A stretch of DNA of 54,046 nt from Bacteroidales bacterium UBA1800 (GTDB taxonomy: Bacteria > Bacteroidota > Bacteroidia > Bacteroidales > VadinHA17): the NCBI GenBank assembly GCA_002319915.1, contig DCFQ01000102.1:33370-87415 (forward strand), written 5' to 3'. Each line of letters opens with the position of its first letter. Within the stretch, counting starts at the first letter, position 1. Under the pieces are notes generated by a model. That model searched no databases. It was given only the letters and a program-made list of their open reading frames with translations, and had not been told where the DNA came from. Both the position numbers and the translations under genes were made by a program. Shown here one piece after another: positions 7,596-14,237 of this stretch.

Positions 7596-8619
7596 CCGGC
7601 TTAACGTTCTGCAGCCAGATCTGCTGCCCTGGCACGGGTTCGGAACCCTTTATCATCCTGTTCATTTCCAGCAGACTTCCAAGCTTAATCCCATACTTCT
7701 GGGATATGGAGTACATGGTTTCTCCTTCGGCTGCCGTGTGAAATTCATTACCGGCTTCAGCCTTGTCGCGCTTGGGTTGAAGATAAAGGATCTGCCCCGG
7801 AGTAAGCGAAAAGCTGTCGGTCATTTCGTTATAGCGCGGCAATTCCCATCTGAGAAGCTGAAACTCATTTTCTATCTTTTCCCTTGTATCACCGTCCTTT
7901 ACAACGATATATTGAATTTTATTATTCTCCATTATCCTGGGGACCCTTGCCATCACCGCTCCGAATGTAACACTTTCTTCTGCTGCGGGCTGGCTTGTGA
8001 CAGGCTGCTGCTTTGCTGCCGCAGGCCGGTTTTCAGCCTGTACCTTTTCCATTCGTTTAGCCACCGATCCGGAATAACCCCTGTCATACGCCGAAAGGTT
8101 GTTCTCCTCGACCTTTGTGATCAGTAATGTGGCATAATCCGGATTGGTAGCGTAGCCGGCTTTCTTCAGACCGTGTGCCCAGGCTTTGTAATTGGCCGGA
8201 TCAAGATCGAAAAGGAAGCTGTAACGTGTCGTTGATCTGAGAAAATCGGAATGGTCGTAAAAGGAATCTTCAGGCCTCTTGTACTTCCTGAAGCATTCGT
8301 TATGCCTGTCGTCGTGCTGCCTGATCGTCATGCCGGTCCAGTCATTATGGCACTTGATCCCGAAGTGATTGTTCCCTATTCTTGCCAGGGAGCTTCTTCC
8401 GTAATCCGACTCAAGCATTCCCTGGGCGAGGGTGATACTCGCCGGAACCCCCGTCCTCTTCATCTCACTTATTGCGAGATCTTTATATGAATTTATATAA
8501 TCTGCCGCACTCCCTGAAACAGAAACCGGCGAAGGGGAGACAACCGGCCTTGTTGCCCGGCAAGAAACAAGAATTAACAAGATTGCTGCGACACTGATCA
8601 GAACGTACCTTCCCTCCAT
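7588..8619 (-). CDS. GH73-type N-acetylglucosaminidase lipoprotein with two LysM domains
   Basis: This is a predicted peptidoglycan hydrolase of the FlgJ/GH73 type, which cleaves beta-N-acetylglucosaminyl bonds in the glycan strand. A lipobox LVSC lies near residue 20. The catalytic domain follows, with its Glu in LAQGMLESDYG and the family block GNNHFGIKC and TRYSFLF. Two LysM glycan-binding modules lie at the C-terminus (from about 240 and 295), joined by a Gln/Ala-rich linker. The frame extends to a GTG at 8628. The promoter at 8637-8666 places the transcript start near 8631, so I prefer the ATG at 8619. The last 8 bases overlap fmt tail to tail. The role is probably wall turnover or cell separation. 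Confidence 0.88.
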   Translation of the reverse strand: MEGRYVLISVAAILLILVSCRATRPVVSPSPVSVSGSAADYINSYKDLAISEMKRTGVPASITLAQGMLESDYGRSSLARIGNNHFGIKCHNDWTGMTIRQHDDRHNECFRKYKRPEDSFYDHSDFLRSTTRYSFLFDLDPANYKAWAHGLKKAGYATNPDYATLLITKVEENNLSAYDRGYSGSVAKRMEKVQAENRPAAAKQQPVTSQPAAEESVTFGAVMARVPRIMENNKIQYIVVKDGDTREKIENEFQLLRWELPRYNEMTDSFSLTPGQILYLQPKRDKAEAGNEFHTAAEGETMYSISQKYGIKLGSLLEMNRMIKGSEPVPGQQIWLQNVKPVN

Positions 8620-8636
8620 ACCCGACACTTTTCATG

Positions 8637-8666
8637 CAAAAATAGAAAAAAGGTTATCCCTGCCAA
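8637..8666 (-). promoter_or_regulatory. full Bacteroidota promoter for the GH73 gene
   Basis: On the minus strand TTG (8666-8664) is followed after exactly 19 bases by TATTTTTG (8644-8637), matching TTG-N19-TAnnTTTG. The predicted transcript start near 8631 leaves about 12 bases before the ATG at 8619. Confidence 0.75.
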
Positions 8667-8698
8667 GATATTTTTATTCACAGCCTTAAAAGGTTATC
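8648..8698 (+). repeat. paired AAAAGGTTATC direct repeats between divergent promoters
   Basis: AAAAGGTTATC occurs at 8648-8658 and again at 8688-8698, 40 bases apart. The first copy lies in the spacer of the GH73 promoter. The second ends four bases upstream of the -33 TTG of the cytidine deaminase promoter. The pair is well placed to be a shared regulator site. Confidence 0.5.
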
Positions 8699-8702
8699 AA
8701 AC

Positions 8703-8730
8703 TTGAATATCCTGATTAATGCTAACTTTG
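8703..8730 (+). promoter_or_regulatory. full Bacteroidota promoter for cdd
   Basis: TTG (8703-8705), a 17-base spacer and TAACTTTG (8723-8730) form a complete promoter. The TTG that could be read as an upstream start codon is the -33 element. Transcription would start near 8737, so translation must begin at the ATG at 8760. Confidence 0.75.
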
Positions 8731-8759
8731 GCAAGTTTAACCATAACGAACGACGGATT

Positions 8760-9245
8760 ATGCCTCACAATAGAACCATTTCTGCTTCATACCTGGAGTA
8801 TTCAGAAGAAGAAGAGCTGCCGCGTGATATCGGGGAGCTTATAGAGGCTGCAAAGAAAGCTTCGGAGGGTGCCTATGCTCCATATTCCGGGTTCTCGGTA
8901 GGAGCTGCGGTCAGGCTCAGCTCGGGGAAGATCGTCTCCGGCTCCAATGTCGAGAATGCCGCTTACCCCTCGGGGAGCTGTGCGGAAAGGACAGCGCTTT
9001 CATATGCAATAACCAACCACAGGAATGATTTTCCGGTTTCCATTGCCATTTCCGCCAGGGGAAATTCAGGGATCCCGGCACAGGTGGTATCACCATGCGG
9101 CAATTGCCGGCAGTTCATATCCGAAGAGGAGAACAGGACAGGAGGCAGGATTAGAATAATACTTGCCTGCAAGGACAAGACCCTGGTATTTGAGAGTATC
9201 AGCGATCTGCTTCCCCTGCAGTTCAGCAAATTAAGCTTTGTCTGA
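8760..9245 (+). CDS. cdd: cytidine deaminase
   Basis: Cdd deaminates cytidine and deoxycytidine to uridine in pyrimidine salvage. The product of about 161 residues has the zinc site CAERTAL (one Cys ligand and the catalytic Glu) and PCGNCRQ (two Cys ligands), and the substrate-binding NVENAAYPSG. The N-terminal PYSGFSVGAA block is also typical. This is the small homotetrameric type with three Cys ligands. The frame is open from TTG 8703, but that TTG belongs to the promoter, so ATG 8760 is chosen. The last 15 bases overlap the convergent response regulator gene. Confidence 0.95.
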   Translation: MPHNRTISASYLEYSEEEELPRDIGELIEAAKKASEGAYAPYSGFSVGAAVRLSSGKIVSGSNVENAAYPSGSCAERTALSYAITNHRNDFPVSIAISARGNSGIPAQVVSPCGNCRQFISEEENRTGGRIRIILACKDKTLVFESISDLLPLQFSKLSFV

Positions 9246-9941
9246 TTCCCCCTCCCCTATGATCAGCTGGAATCCTGCACCGTGAATATTCTTTATGTTC
9301 AGGGTGGGATCCTCGGAAAGGAATTTTCTTAGCTTGGTAATATAGACATCCATGCTTCTTGCCGTAAAATAATCATCGGCCCCCCATATTTTCTTCAGAG
9401 CCATCTCCCTGCTGATCAGTTCATTGGGATTGAGCGCCAGCAGTTCAAGCAATTGTGCTTCCTTGGGTGAGAGTTTCTTCTCATCATTCCCGGAAGTCAG
9501 GGTCCTCAGTCTTGCATTGAAAACGAACTTTCCAATTTCGAATATGTCCCTGCTGCCTGTCTGAAAATCTCGCCGCGACAGGATTGCACGTATTTTGGCC
9601 AGGAGGATCTCAGTATCGAACGGCTTTGTAACATAGTCATCTCCGCCTGAACCATAACCCTTAAGCACATCCTCCTTGAGTTTCTTGGCGGTCAGGAATA
9701 CAATCGGCACTACATTGTTTATCTTCCTTATCTCGCCGGCAATTGTGAATCCGTCGATATGGGGCAGCATCACATCCAGGATGCAGATATCATATGACCC
9801 CTTCCGGAAGTGATCAACAGCATATTTCCCGTCGTCAACCCAGTCAACGAAGTAATCATTCAGCTCAAGGTAGGACTTTAGGACCGAGCCGAAGCTCAGG
9901 TCGTCCTCAACAAGAAAGATTGTGACTGATCTCATATTCAA
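9231..9941 (-). CDS. OmpR-family response regulator (RprY-like)
   Basis: This is a 236-residue DNA-binding response regulator. The receiver domain (about 5-120) has the acidic pair Asp13/Asp14, the phosphoacceptor Asp56 (ICILDVMLPHIDGF), Thr84 and Lys106 (VTKPFD). The C-terminal winged helix (about 135-230) contains the LSPKEAQLLELL and SMDVYITKLRKFL blocks of the OmpR/PhoB group. The gene starts two bases after the kinase stop, so the pair is co-transcribed. Its resemblance to Bacteroides RprY, and the phylum-typical order of kinase then regulator, suggest an RprXY-like system. Targets are not visible, although the divergent secreted-protein gene at 11706 is an obvious candidate. Confidence 0.93.
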   Translation of the reverse strand: MNMRSVTIFLVEDDLSFGSVLKSYLELNDYFVDWVDDGKYAVDHFRKGSYDICILDVMLPHIDGFTIAGEIRKINNVVPIVFLTAKKLKEDVLKGYGSGGDDYVTKPFDTEILLAKIRAILSRRDFQTGSRDIFEIGKFVFNARLRTLTSGNDEKKLSPKEAQLLELLALNPNELISREMALKKIWGADDYFTARSMDVYITKLRKFLSEDPTLNIKNIHGAGFQLIIGEGESDKA

Positions 9942-9943
9942 GT

Positions 9944-11581
9944 CTAATTATCACCGTTAAAAGGAAGGAATATATCAAACCGGCTTCCTTTTCCCGGTTC
10001 GCTTGTAACTGTTACGGTTCCCTTATGCGCATCAACAATTGCCCGCACATAATTAAGACCGAGTCCGAAGCCTTTCACGTCATGGACATTCCCGGATGAT
10101 TGCCTGTAGAACCGTTCGAATATCTTGCTCTGCACGCTCTTGCTCATCCCGATGCCCTTGTCCTCAACAATCATCATCACACCTTTGTCGTTATTTCCTG
10201 TGGTAACCGTTATGTCCGGCGAGCCCTGTGAATACTTGATCGCATTGTCAAGCAGATTGTTCACAAGATTCGTAAGATGTTCCTGGTCACCCATTATCAC
10301 CGGTTCCTGGCATTCCAGCTGCAATCTCATAATGCCGTTTCGCTGATGGACCTGGATCTCGAGGGTATCGGCTACATGCTCGATTATGGAATGAATCGAT
10401 ACATTTTCAAATTTAAAGGCGATCTCCTTCTTATCGAGGGATGCGATCTGAAGTATGGTCTCCACTTTCTTGTTCATCCTGCTGTTCTCCTTCTTTATCA
10501 GGCTGATGAAATGCCTGATGCTCGATTCGTCGCTGATTACTTTCGGATTTGTAATAGTATCCGCTGCAAGCGAAATTGTAGCTATGGGAGTCTTGAACTC
10601 GTGCGTCATATTATTGAGGAAATCCGACTTCATCTCCGAGATCTTCTTCTGGCGGATTATGAAAAAGAGACTCAGGGCAAATGTTGCCAGGATGATGAAG
10701 GAGAAGAGAAGGGAAGCTCCCAGTATGAATGACATCGAACCCAGCACATAATTGGTCCTTTTCGGAAACACGACCGAAAGAAGGATGGTCTGTTTGATGA
10801 TGTTGTCGGGGAAAAGCTGGATCTTATACTTGCTTTTCAGGAATTCATTCTTGCTTGTTTTTCCGAAATTCCCGTCTTCGACCTTTCCATCCCGTATGAT
10901 CGCAAAATCAAAAGGCGTTTCGATCCTGGAAAAAAGGAACGCCCTCTGCAGGGTGAACCCGACCTCATTCTTATCGAGCTTCATGGTTTTTTCCCACTGG
11001 TATGCCTCGGCAAGCATCTGGTCGCTCAGGTTCCTGAATTCACTGGCCCTTCTTTTTATCCAGTCGAGAAACTCCATCCTGTTTACCTTTACTGAGGAGG
11101 TATCACCCTGGCTGCCATCCTGTCCGCCTATCTTTATCTGGCCCGGCCTGTCGAGGGCTGAGAAGACCCCTGATCCCGAATCGGCCGACAGGGTTGTGTC
11201 CTTTCTTGAGATCAATGGTTTGTTGTACCTGACATTTCCTGTGGAATCAACTGTGCCTGTGACTGACTGGTTGGTAACGCTGATATTGATATTCTTCCCG
11301 TCGTTCGAGGAGTAGCTCCCCACGCTCATGTAGCTCGCAACCTCCCCCGACGGCGTGTTGAAGATCACGGGGTCATCGAACATCATATTATTGAAAAAGC
11401 TCATCCTCTTACTTTGCTCAATCGCACCTGCGGCATCATTGAGACTGGCAAAAACCTCCCTGTTAAAAATATCATTTCTGGTGTTGACTGCGCTCCTGAT
11501 CCAGATGGACTGGATCCAGATAATACCAGCCAGGGATATTACCATCATAATTATCAGTCCGATGAACTTATTTCTGTTCAT
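9944..11581 (-). CDS. membrane sensor histidine kinase (RprX-like), partner of the adjacent regulator
   Basis: This is a 545-residue kinase. Transmembrane segments lie at about 5-27 and 283-310 and enclose an extracytoplasmic sensor of about 255 residues with Ser/Gly-rich stretches and no recognisable fold. The dimerisation helix follows TM2 almost directly (no HAMP domain is evident), with His327 in NMTHEFKTP. The ATP-binding domain has the N box NNLLDNAIKY (441-450), VEDKGIGM (472-479) and GFGLGL (504-509). All catalytic boxes are intact. A -7 motif (11586-11593) sits so close to the ATG that the message may be nearly leaderless. The cognate regulator begins two bases after the stop. Confidence 0.93.
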   Translation of the reverse strand: MNRNKFIGLIIMMVISLAGIIWIQSIWIRSAVNTRNDIFNREVFASLNDAAGAIEQSKRMSFFNNMMFDDPVIFNTPSGEVASYMSVGSYSSNDGKNINISVTNQSVTGTVDSTGNVRYNKPLISRKDTTLSADSGSGVFSALDRPGQIKIGGQDGSQGDTSSVKVNRMEFLDWIKRRASEFRNLSDQMLAEAYQWEKTMKLDKNEVGFTLQRAFLFSRIETPFDFAIIRDGKVEDGNFGKTSKNEFLKSKYKIQLFPDNIIKQTILLSVVFPKRTNYVLGSMSFILGASLLFSFIILATFALSLFFIIRQKKISEMKSDFLNNMTHEFKTPIATISLAADTITNPKVISDESSIRHFISLIKKENSRMNKKVETILQIASLDKKEIAFKFENVSIHSIIEHVADTLEIQVHQRNGIMRLQLECQEPVIMGDQEHLTNLVNNLLDNAIKYSQGSPDITVTTGNNDKGVMMIVEDKGIGMSKSVQSKIFERFYRQSSGNVHDVKGFGLGLNYVRAIVDAHKGTVTVTSEPGKGSRFDIFLPFNGDN

Positions 11582-11585
11582 GATG

Positions 11586-11593
11586 CAAAAATA
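11586..11593 (-). promoter_or_regulatory. -7 element (TATTTTTG) abutting the kinase start codon
   Basis: On the minus strand TATTTTTG ends five bases before the ATG at 11581. A transcript from it would begin at or next to the start codon and be essentially leaderless. No TTG lies at the expected -33 distance, so this is tentative. Confidence 0.4.
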
Positions 11594-11680
11594 GTATTGT
11601 TTAAGTATTTAATTGACAGTTTTTAACGTTTCCTTAACGCTAATTAACCTGTTTTTAACTGACAAAAGTTAACAGGGATG

Positions 11681-11688
11681 TACTTTTG
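11681..11688 (+). promoter_or_regulatory. -7 element (TACTTTTG) for the secreted protein gene
   Basis: TACTTTTG matches TAnnTTTG and predicts a transcript start near 11695, about ten bases before the ATG at 11706. The -33 element is not recognisable. This element and the one at 11586 face away from each other across about 90 bases. Confidence 0.5.
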
Positions 11689-11705
11689 TTGAAAATCAAT
11701 ATGCC

Positions 11706-12437
11706 ATGAAAAGAATTAAAGTCCTGATCCCGGTCGTTCTTATACTCCTTATTTCATTTCCGTCAGTGATTGCGCAGGAAAAGAAGGTTGAGAAGAAGAT
11801 CAAAATTGTAATTGATGACAATTCCGGAAAACGGGTCCTGATCGATACGCTATTCAATGACGACGGATCTGCAGACTCCCTGAAGCTCAAAAACGGCGAG
11901 GTGGTTTATCTGAGAAGGAACTCGCACGATGATAAGGATTTTGCAGTTTCATACGGAAGCAGCGGAACCGCCGGAAAACCTGAGGGGAAAGAAGAGAGTA
12001 TATCCGTTACCGTTATAAGTCCCGATTCAATGACCACCGGGTCAGTCGTTTCTGCAAGGGAGAATTCGGTTTATTCCATAAGCAGCGATGGGGATGAGAA
12101 GGGTGACAAGCGGTACGTGATCATATCAGGGCTTGAAAACGGGGATAAACATTCTGGCAGAAAATATGTTTATGTAAGCAAAGACAGAAAGGGAGGTCAT
12201 CCCGGTGAAGAAAAGTTTGATGTTATAACCGACGGGGAGGTGACGGGTGATCAAACTGACAATACCAGGTATGTTGTTTCGAAGAATGGCATTACTGTTA
12301 CGATAGAAGGGAAAGATGATGCAAAGGTTTATGATATCCTGAAAGAAGTTGAGAAGAAGCTTGGCATCAGCAATGATGAAAAAGGCGGAAATCAGGTTGT
12401 AAAGGAAACAAATACTAAGAGTATCAAAAAGAAGTGA
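11706..12437 (+). CDS. secreted or periplasmic protein of unknown function, divergent from the two-component pair
   Basis: I do not recognise the family. The 243-residue product has a clear signal peptide (about 1-24, ending VIAQ). A hydrophilic body follows, rich in Lys, Asp, Gly and Ser and with no cysteine. Short stretches such as KIKIVIDDNSGKRVLIDT and DKRYVIISG look like isolated beta strands. The C-terminal 40 residues contain a helix (AKVYDILKEVEKKLGI) and a very basic tail. It has no lipobox and no T9SS C-terminal domain, so it probably stays in the periplasm. Its promoter lies back to back with that of the sensor kinase, which suggests it may be regulated by, or report to, that system. 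This link is inference from position only. Confidence 0.7.
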   Translation: MKRIKVLIPVVLILLISFPSVIAQEKKVEKKIKIVIDDNSGKRVLIDTLFNDDGSADSLKLKNGEVVYLRRNSHDDKDFAVSYGSSGTAGKPEGKEESISVTVISPDSMTTGSVVSARENSVYSISSDGDEKGDKRYVIISGLENGDKHSGRKYVYVSKDRKGGHPGEEKFDVITDGEVTGDQTDNTRYVVSKNGITVTIEGKDDAKVYDILKEVEKKLGISNDEKGGNQVVKETNTKSIKKK

Positions 12438-12465
12438 TTCCGTTTATGCTTTCATGATAAATCCC

Positions 12466-12498
12466 AAAATGAGTCCTGAGAATATCGGGGCTCATTTT
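12466..12498. terminator. possible bidirectional terminator between convergent genes
   Basis: AAAATGAG (12466-12473) is the reverse complement of CTCATTTT (12491-12498). The hairpin lies between the stop codons of two convergent genes. The T tract is short and interrupted on both strands, so termination strength is doubtful. Confidence 0.4.
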
Positions 12499-13181
12499 CA
12501 TATTACGACGTTCCGGAAAAGTTTCCAGACGTCTCCTTCCGGGAAATGTGCAGTTATGACGATCTTTTCCTTTTTTACCGGGTGAATGAACTCGAGGCGC
12601 CTTGCAAATAGGCTTATGCCGCCGTCTTCATTTGACCTGGGGAAGCCGTATTTAAGGTCTCCCTTTATCGGGCAGCCTATTTTGGCCATCTGGGCCCTGA
12701 TCTGGTGGTGTCTTCCGGAGAGGAGCTCGATCTCAAGCAGGAAGAACCGCTCCGATCTTCCGGCAATCCTGTACGAAAGGGAAGCTTCTTTAGATCCCTT
12801 AACCTCCTGGTCGTAAGCGTAGCTCCGGTTCTGCTTCTCGTTCTTCTTAAGGAAATGGGTGATCACAGCTTCATCTTCAGGCGGCCTCTCCTTAGTCACT
12901 GCCAGGTAAATTTTCTTCACCTCCCTGGTCCTGAAAACCTCGTTCATACGCTCCAGGGCCTTGGAGGTCCGGGCATAAAGCAGCACCCCGCTTACGGGCC
13001 TGTCGAGCCTGTGGATCGTTCCGAGGAAGACATCCCCGGCCTTTTTGTACTTTGCGGCAATGTATTTCTTTACTTCATCATCCAGGCTGCTGTCGCCGGT
13101 CCTGTCTTTCTGAGACAAGTCGGATGATCGCTTGTAGACGGCAATGAGGTGGTTATCCTCATAAAGTACTTCAATCATCAA
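12498..13181 (-). CDS. RluA-family pseudouridine synthase
   Basis: This enzyme isomerises uridine to pseudouridine in rRNA or tRNA. It has 227 residues and no S4 domain. The family signature HRLDRPVSGVLLYA is at 57-70, and Asp60 is the catalytic residue. The second conserved block LLSGRHHQIRAQMAKIGCPIKGDLKYG binds RNA and the target base. The length and the missing S4 domain are like RluA or TruC-type enzymes, and the target base cannot be predicted. Two Met codons in a row make the start ambiguous by one residue. The gene follows panB with a 7-base gap and is probably in its operon. Confidence 0.92.
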   Translation of the reverse strand: MMIEVLYEDNHLIAVYKRSSDLSQKDRTGDSSLDDEVKKYIAAKYKKAGDVFLGTIHRLDRPVSGVLLYARTSKALERMNEVFRTREVKKIYLAVTKERPPEDEAVITHFLKKNEKQNRSYAYDQEVKGSKEASLSYRIAGRSERFFLLEIELLSGRHHQIRAQMAKIGCPIKGDLKYGFPRSNEDGGISLFARRLEFIHPVKKEKIVITAHFPEGDVWKLFRNVVI

Positions 13182-13188
13182 CTGGGAG

Positions 13189-14004
13189 CTAGTATTGTTC
13201 CTTCTCGTTAGGGAAGGACTGCGACCTGACGTCGCTAATATATGTCTGCACGGCCCCCTTTATTTCTGCATACAGGTTATGATAGCGGCGGAGGAACCTG
13301 GGGGAGAACTCCTGTGTTATCCCGAGCATATCGTGGATCACGAGCACCTGTCCGTCGGTCTTTCCCCCTGCACCGATGCCAATGGTTGGTATCCTGATGG
13401 TTGAAGTGACTTCTTCTGCCAGTCTTGCCGGTATCTTTTCAAGAACAATGGCGAAACAACCGGCCTTCTCGAGTATTTTGGCATCCTCCATGAGCCGCCT
13501 GGCTTCTTCCTCCTCCTTTGCCCTCACTACATAGGTTCCGAATTTATGGATCGACTGGGGTGTTAGTCCGAGATGGCCCATAACAGGGATGCCTGCAGAG
13601 AGGATCCGTTCGACCGACTCCGCAACCTGCCGGCCACCTTCCAGCTTGACGGCATGAGCCCCGGTTTCCTTCATGATCCTGATCGAGGAGACCAGGGCCT
13701 CCTTCGAGTTTCCCTGATATGTCCCGAAGGGCAGGTCCACAACAACCAGCGCACGCTTGACGGCCCTGACAACGGAGGCGGCATGGTAGATCATGTTATC
13801 CAGGGTAATCGGAAGGGTCGTGTCATACCCGGCCATGACATTCGAGGCGGAATCCCCCACCAGGATGACATCAATCTCGGCTTCATCAAGGATCCTTGCC
13901 ATCGAATAATCATACGCCGTAAGCATGGCAATTTTTTCACCCTTGAGTTTCATCTCATTCAGAACATGAGTGGTAACCCTTCTGACAGAATTATAAACTG
14001 ACAT
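13189..14004 (-). CDS. panB: 3-methyl-2-oxobutanoate hydroxymethyltransferase
   Basis: PanB makes ketopantoate from alpha-ketoisovalerate and methylene-tetrahydrofolate, the first step of pantothenate and coenzyme A synthesis. The protein has 271 residues and is a TIM barrel. The metal-binding Asp appears in VILVGDSASNV and the following conserved block is GYDTTLPITLDNMIYH. The substrate-binding KLEGG and the glycine-rich VMGHLGLTPQ are present, and the C-terminal GAGGKTDGQVLV is also family-typical. A -7 motif lies at 14039-14046. The neighbouring RluA-type gene starts 7 bases downstream. No panC or panD lies in this window. Confidence 0.96.
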   Translation of the reverse strand: MSVYNSVRRVTTHVLNEMKLKGEKIAMLTAYDYSMARILDEAEIDVILVGDSASNVMAGYDTTLPITLDNMIYHAASVVRAVKRALVVVDLPFGTYQGNSKEALVSSIRIMKETGAHAVKLEGGRQVAESVERILSAGIPVMGHLGLTPQSIHKFGTYVVRAKEEEEARRLMEDAKILEKAGCFAIVLEKIPARLAEEVTSTIRIPTIGIGAGGKTDGQVLVIHDMLGITQEFSPRFLRRYHNLYAEIKGAVQTYISDVRSQSFPNEKEQY

Positions 14005-14038
14005 ATCTGTAGGTTTGAGAATTCCTGAATCAAGATCA

Positions 14039-14046
14039 CAAAGTTA
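14039..14046 (-). promoter_or_regulatory. -7 element (TAACTTTG) for panB
   Basis: On the minus strand TAACTTTG matches TAnnTTTG and gives a transcript start near 14033, about 29 bases before the panB ATG. No TTG is visible at the -33 position. Confidence 0.5.
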
Positions 14047-14237
14047 TCTATTTGAAATGGATAAATCGTTCGAAATTGACTGTTTTTAATAACCGGCCAC
14101 CCCTTCCGTAATCTGTCGTTTTGTCATAGGCAGTTCAGGTTCAGCCCGGATATTTGCCAAAATATGTCTGAAACGGGTAATGGCATAAACATTGTTTTAT
14201 AAAGTGTCATTAATCGAAATTGATAAAAGAAAATAAA

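Noticed and set aside
10752..11315. A 187-codon open frame antisense to the histidine kinase sensor region
   Set aside because: It is a shadow of the kinase frame, lacks a ribosome binding site and has no family motif.
14047..14237. A CIRCE operator upstream of dnaK
   Set aside because: No TTAGCACTC-N9-GAGTGCTAA-like inverted repeat is present.
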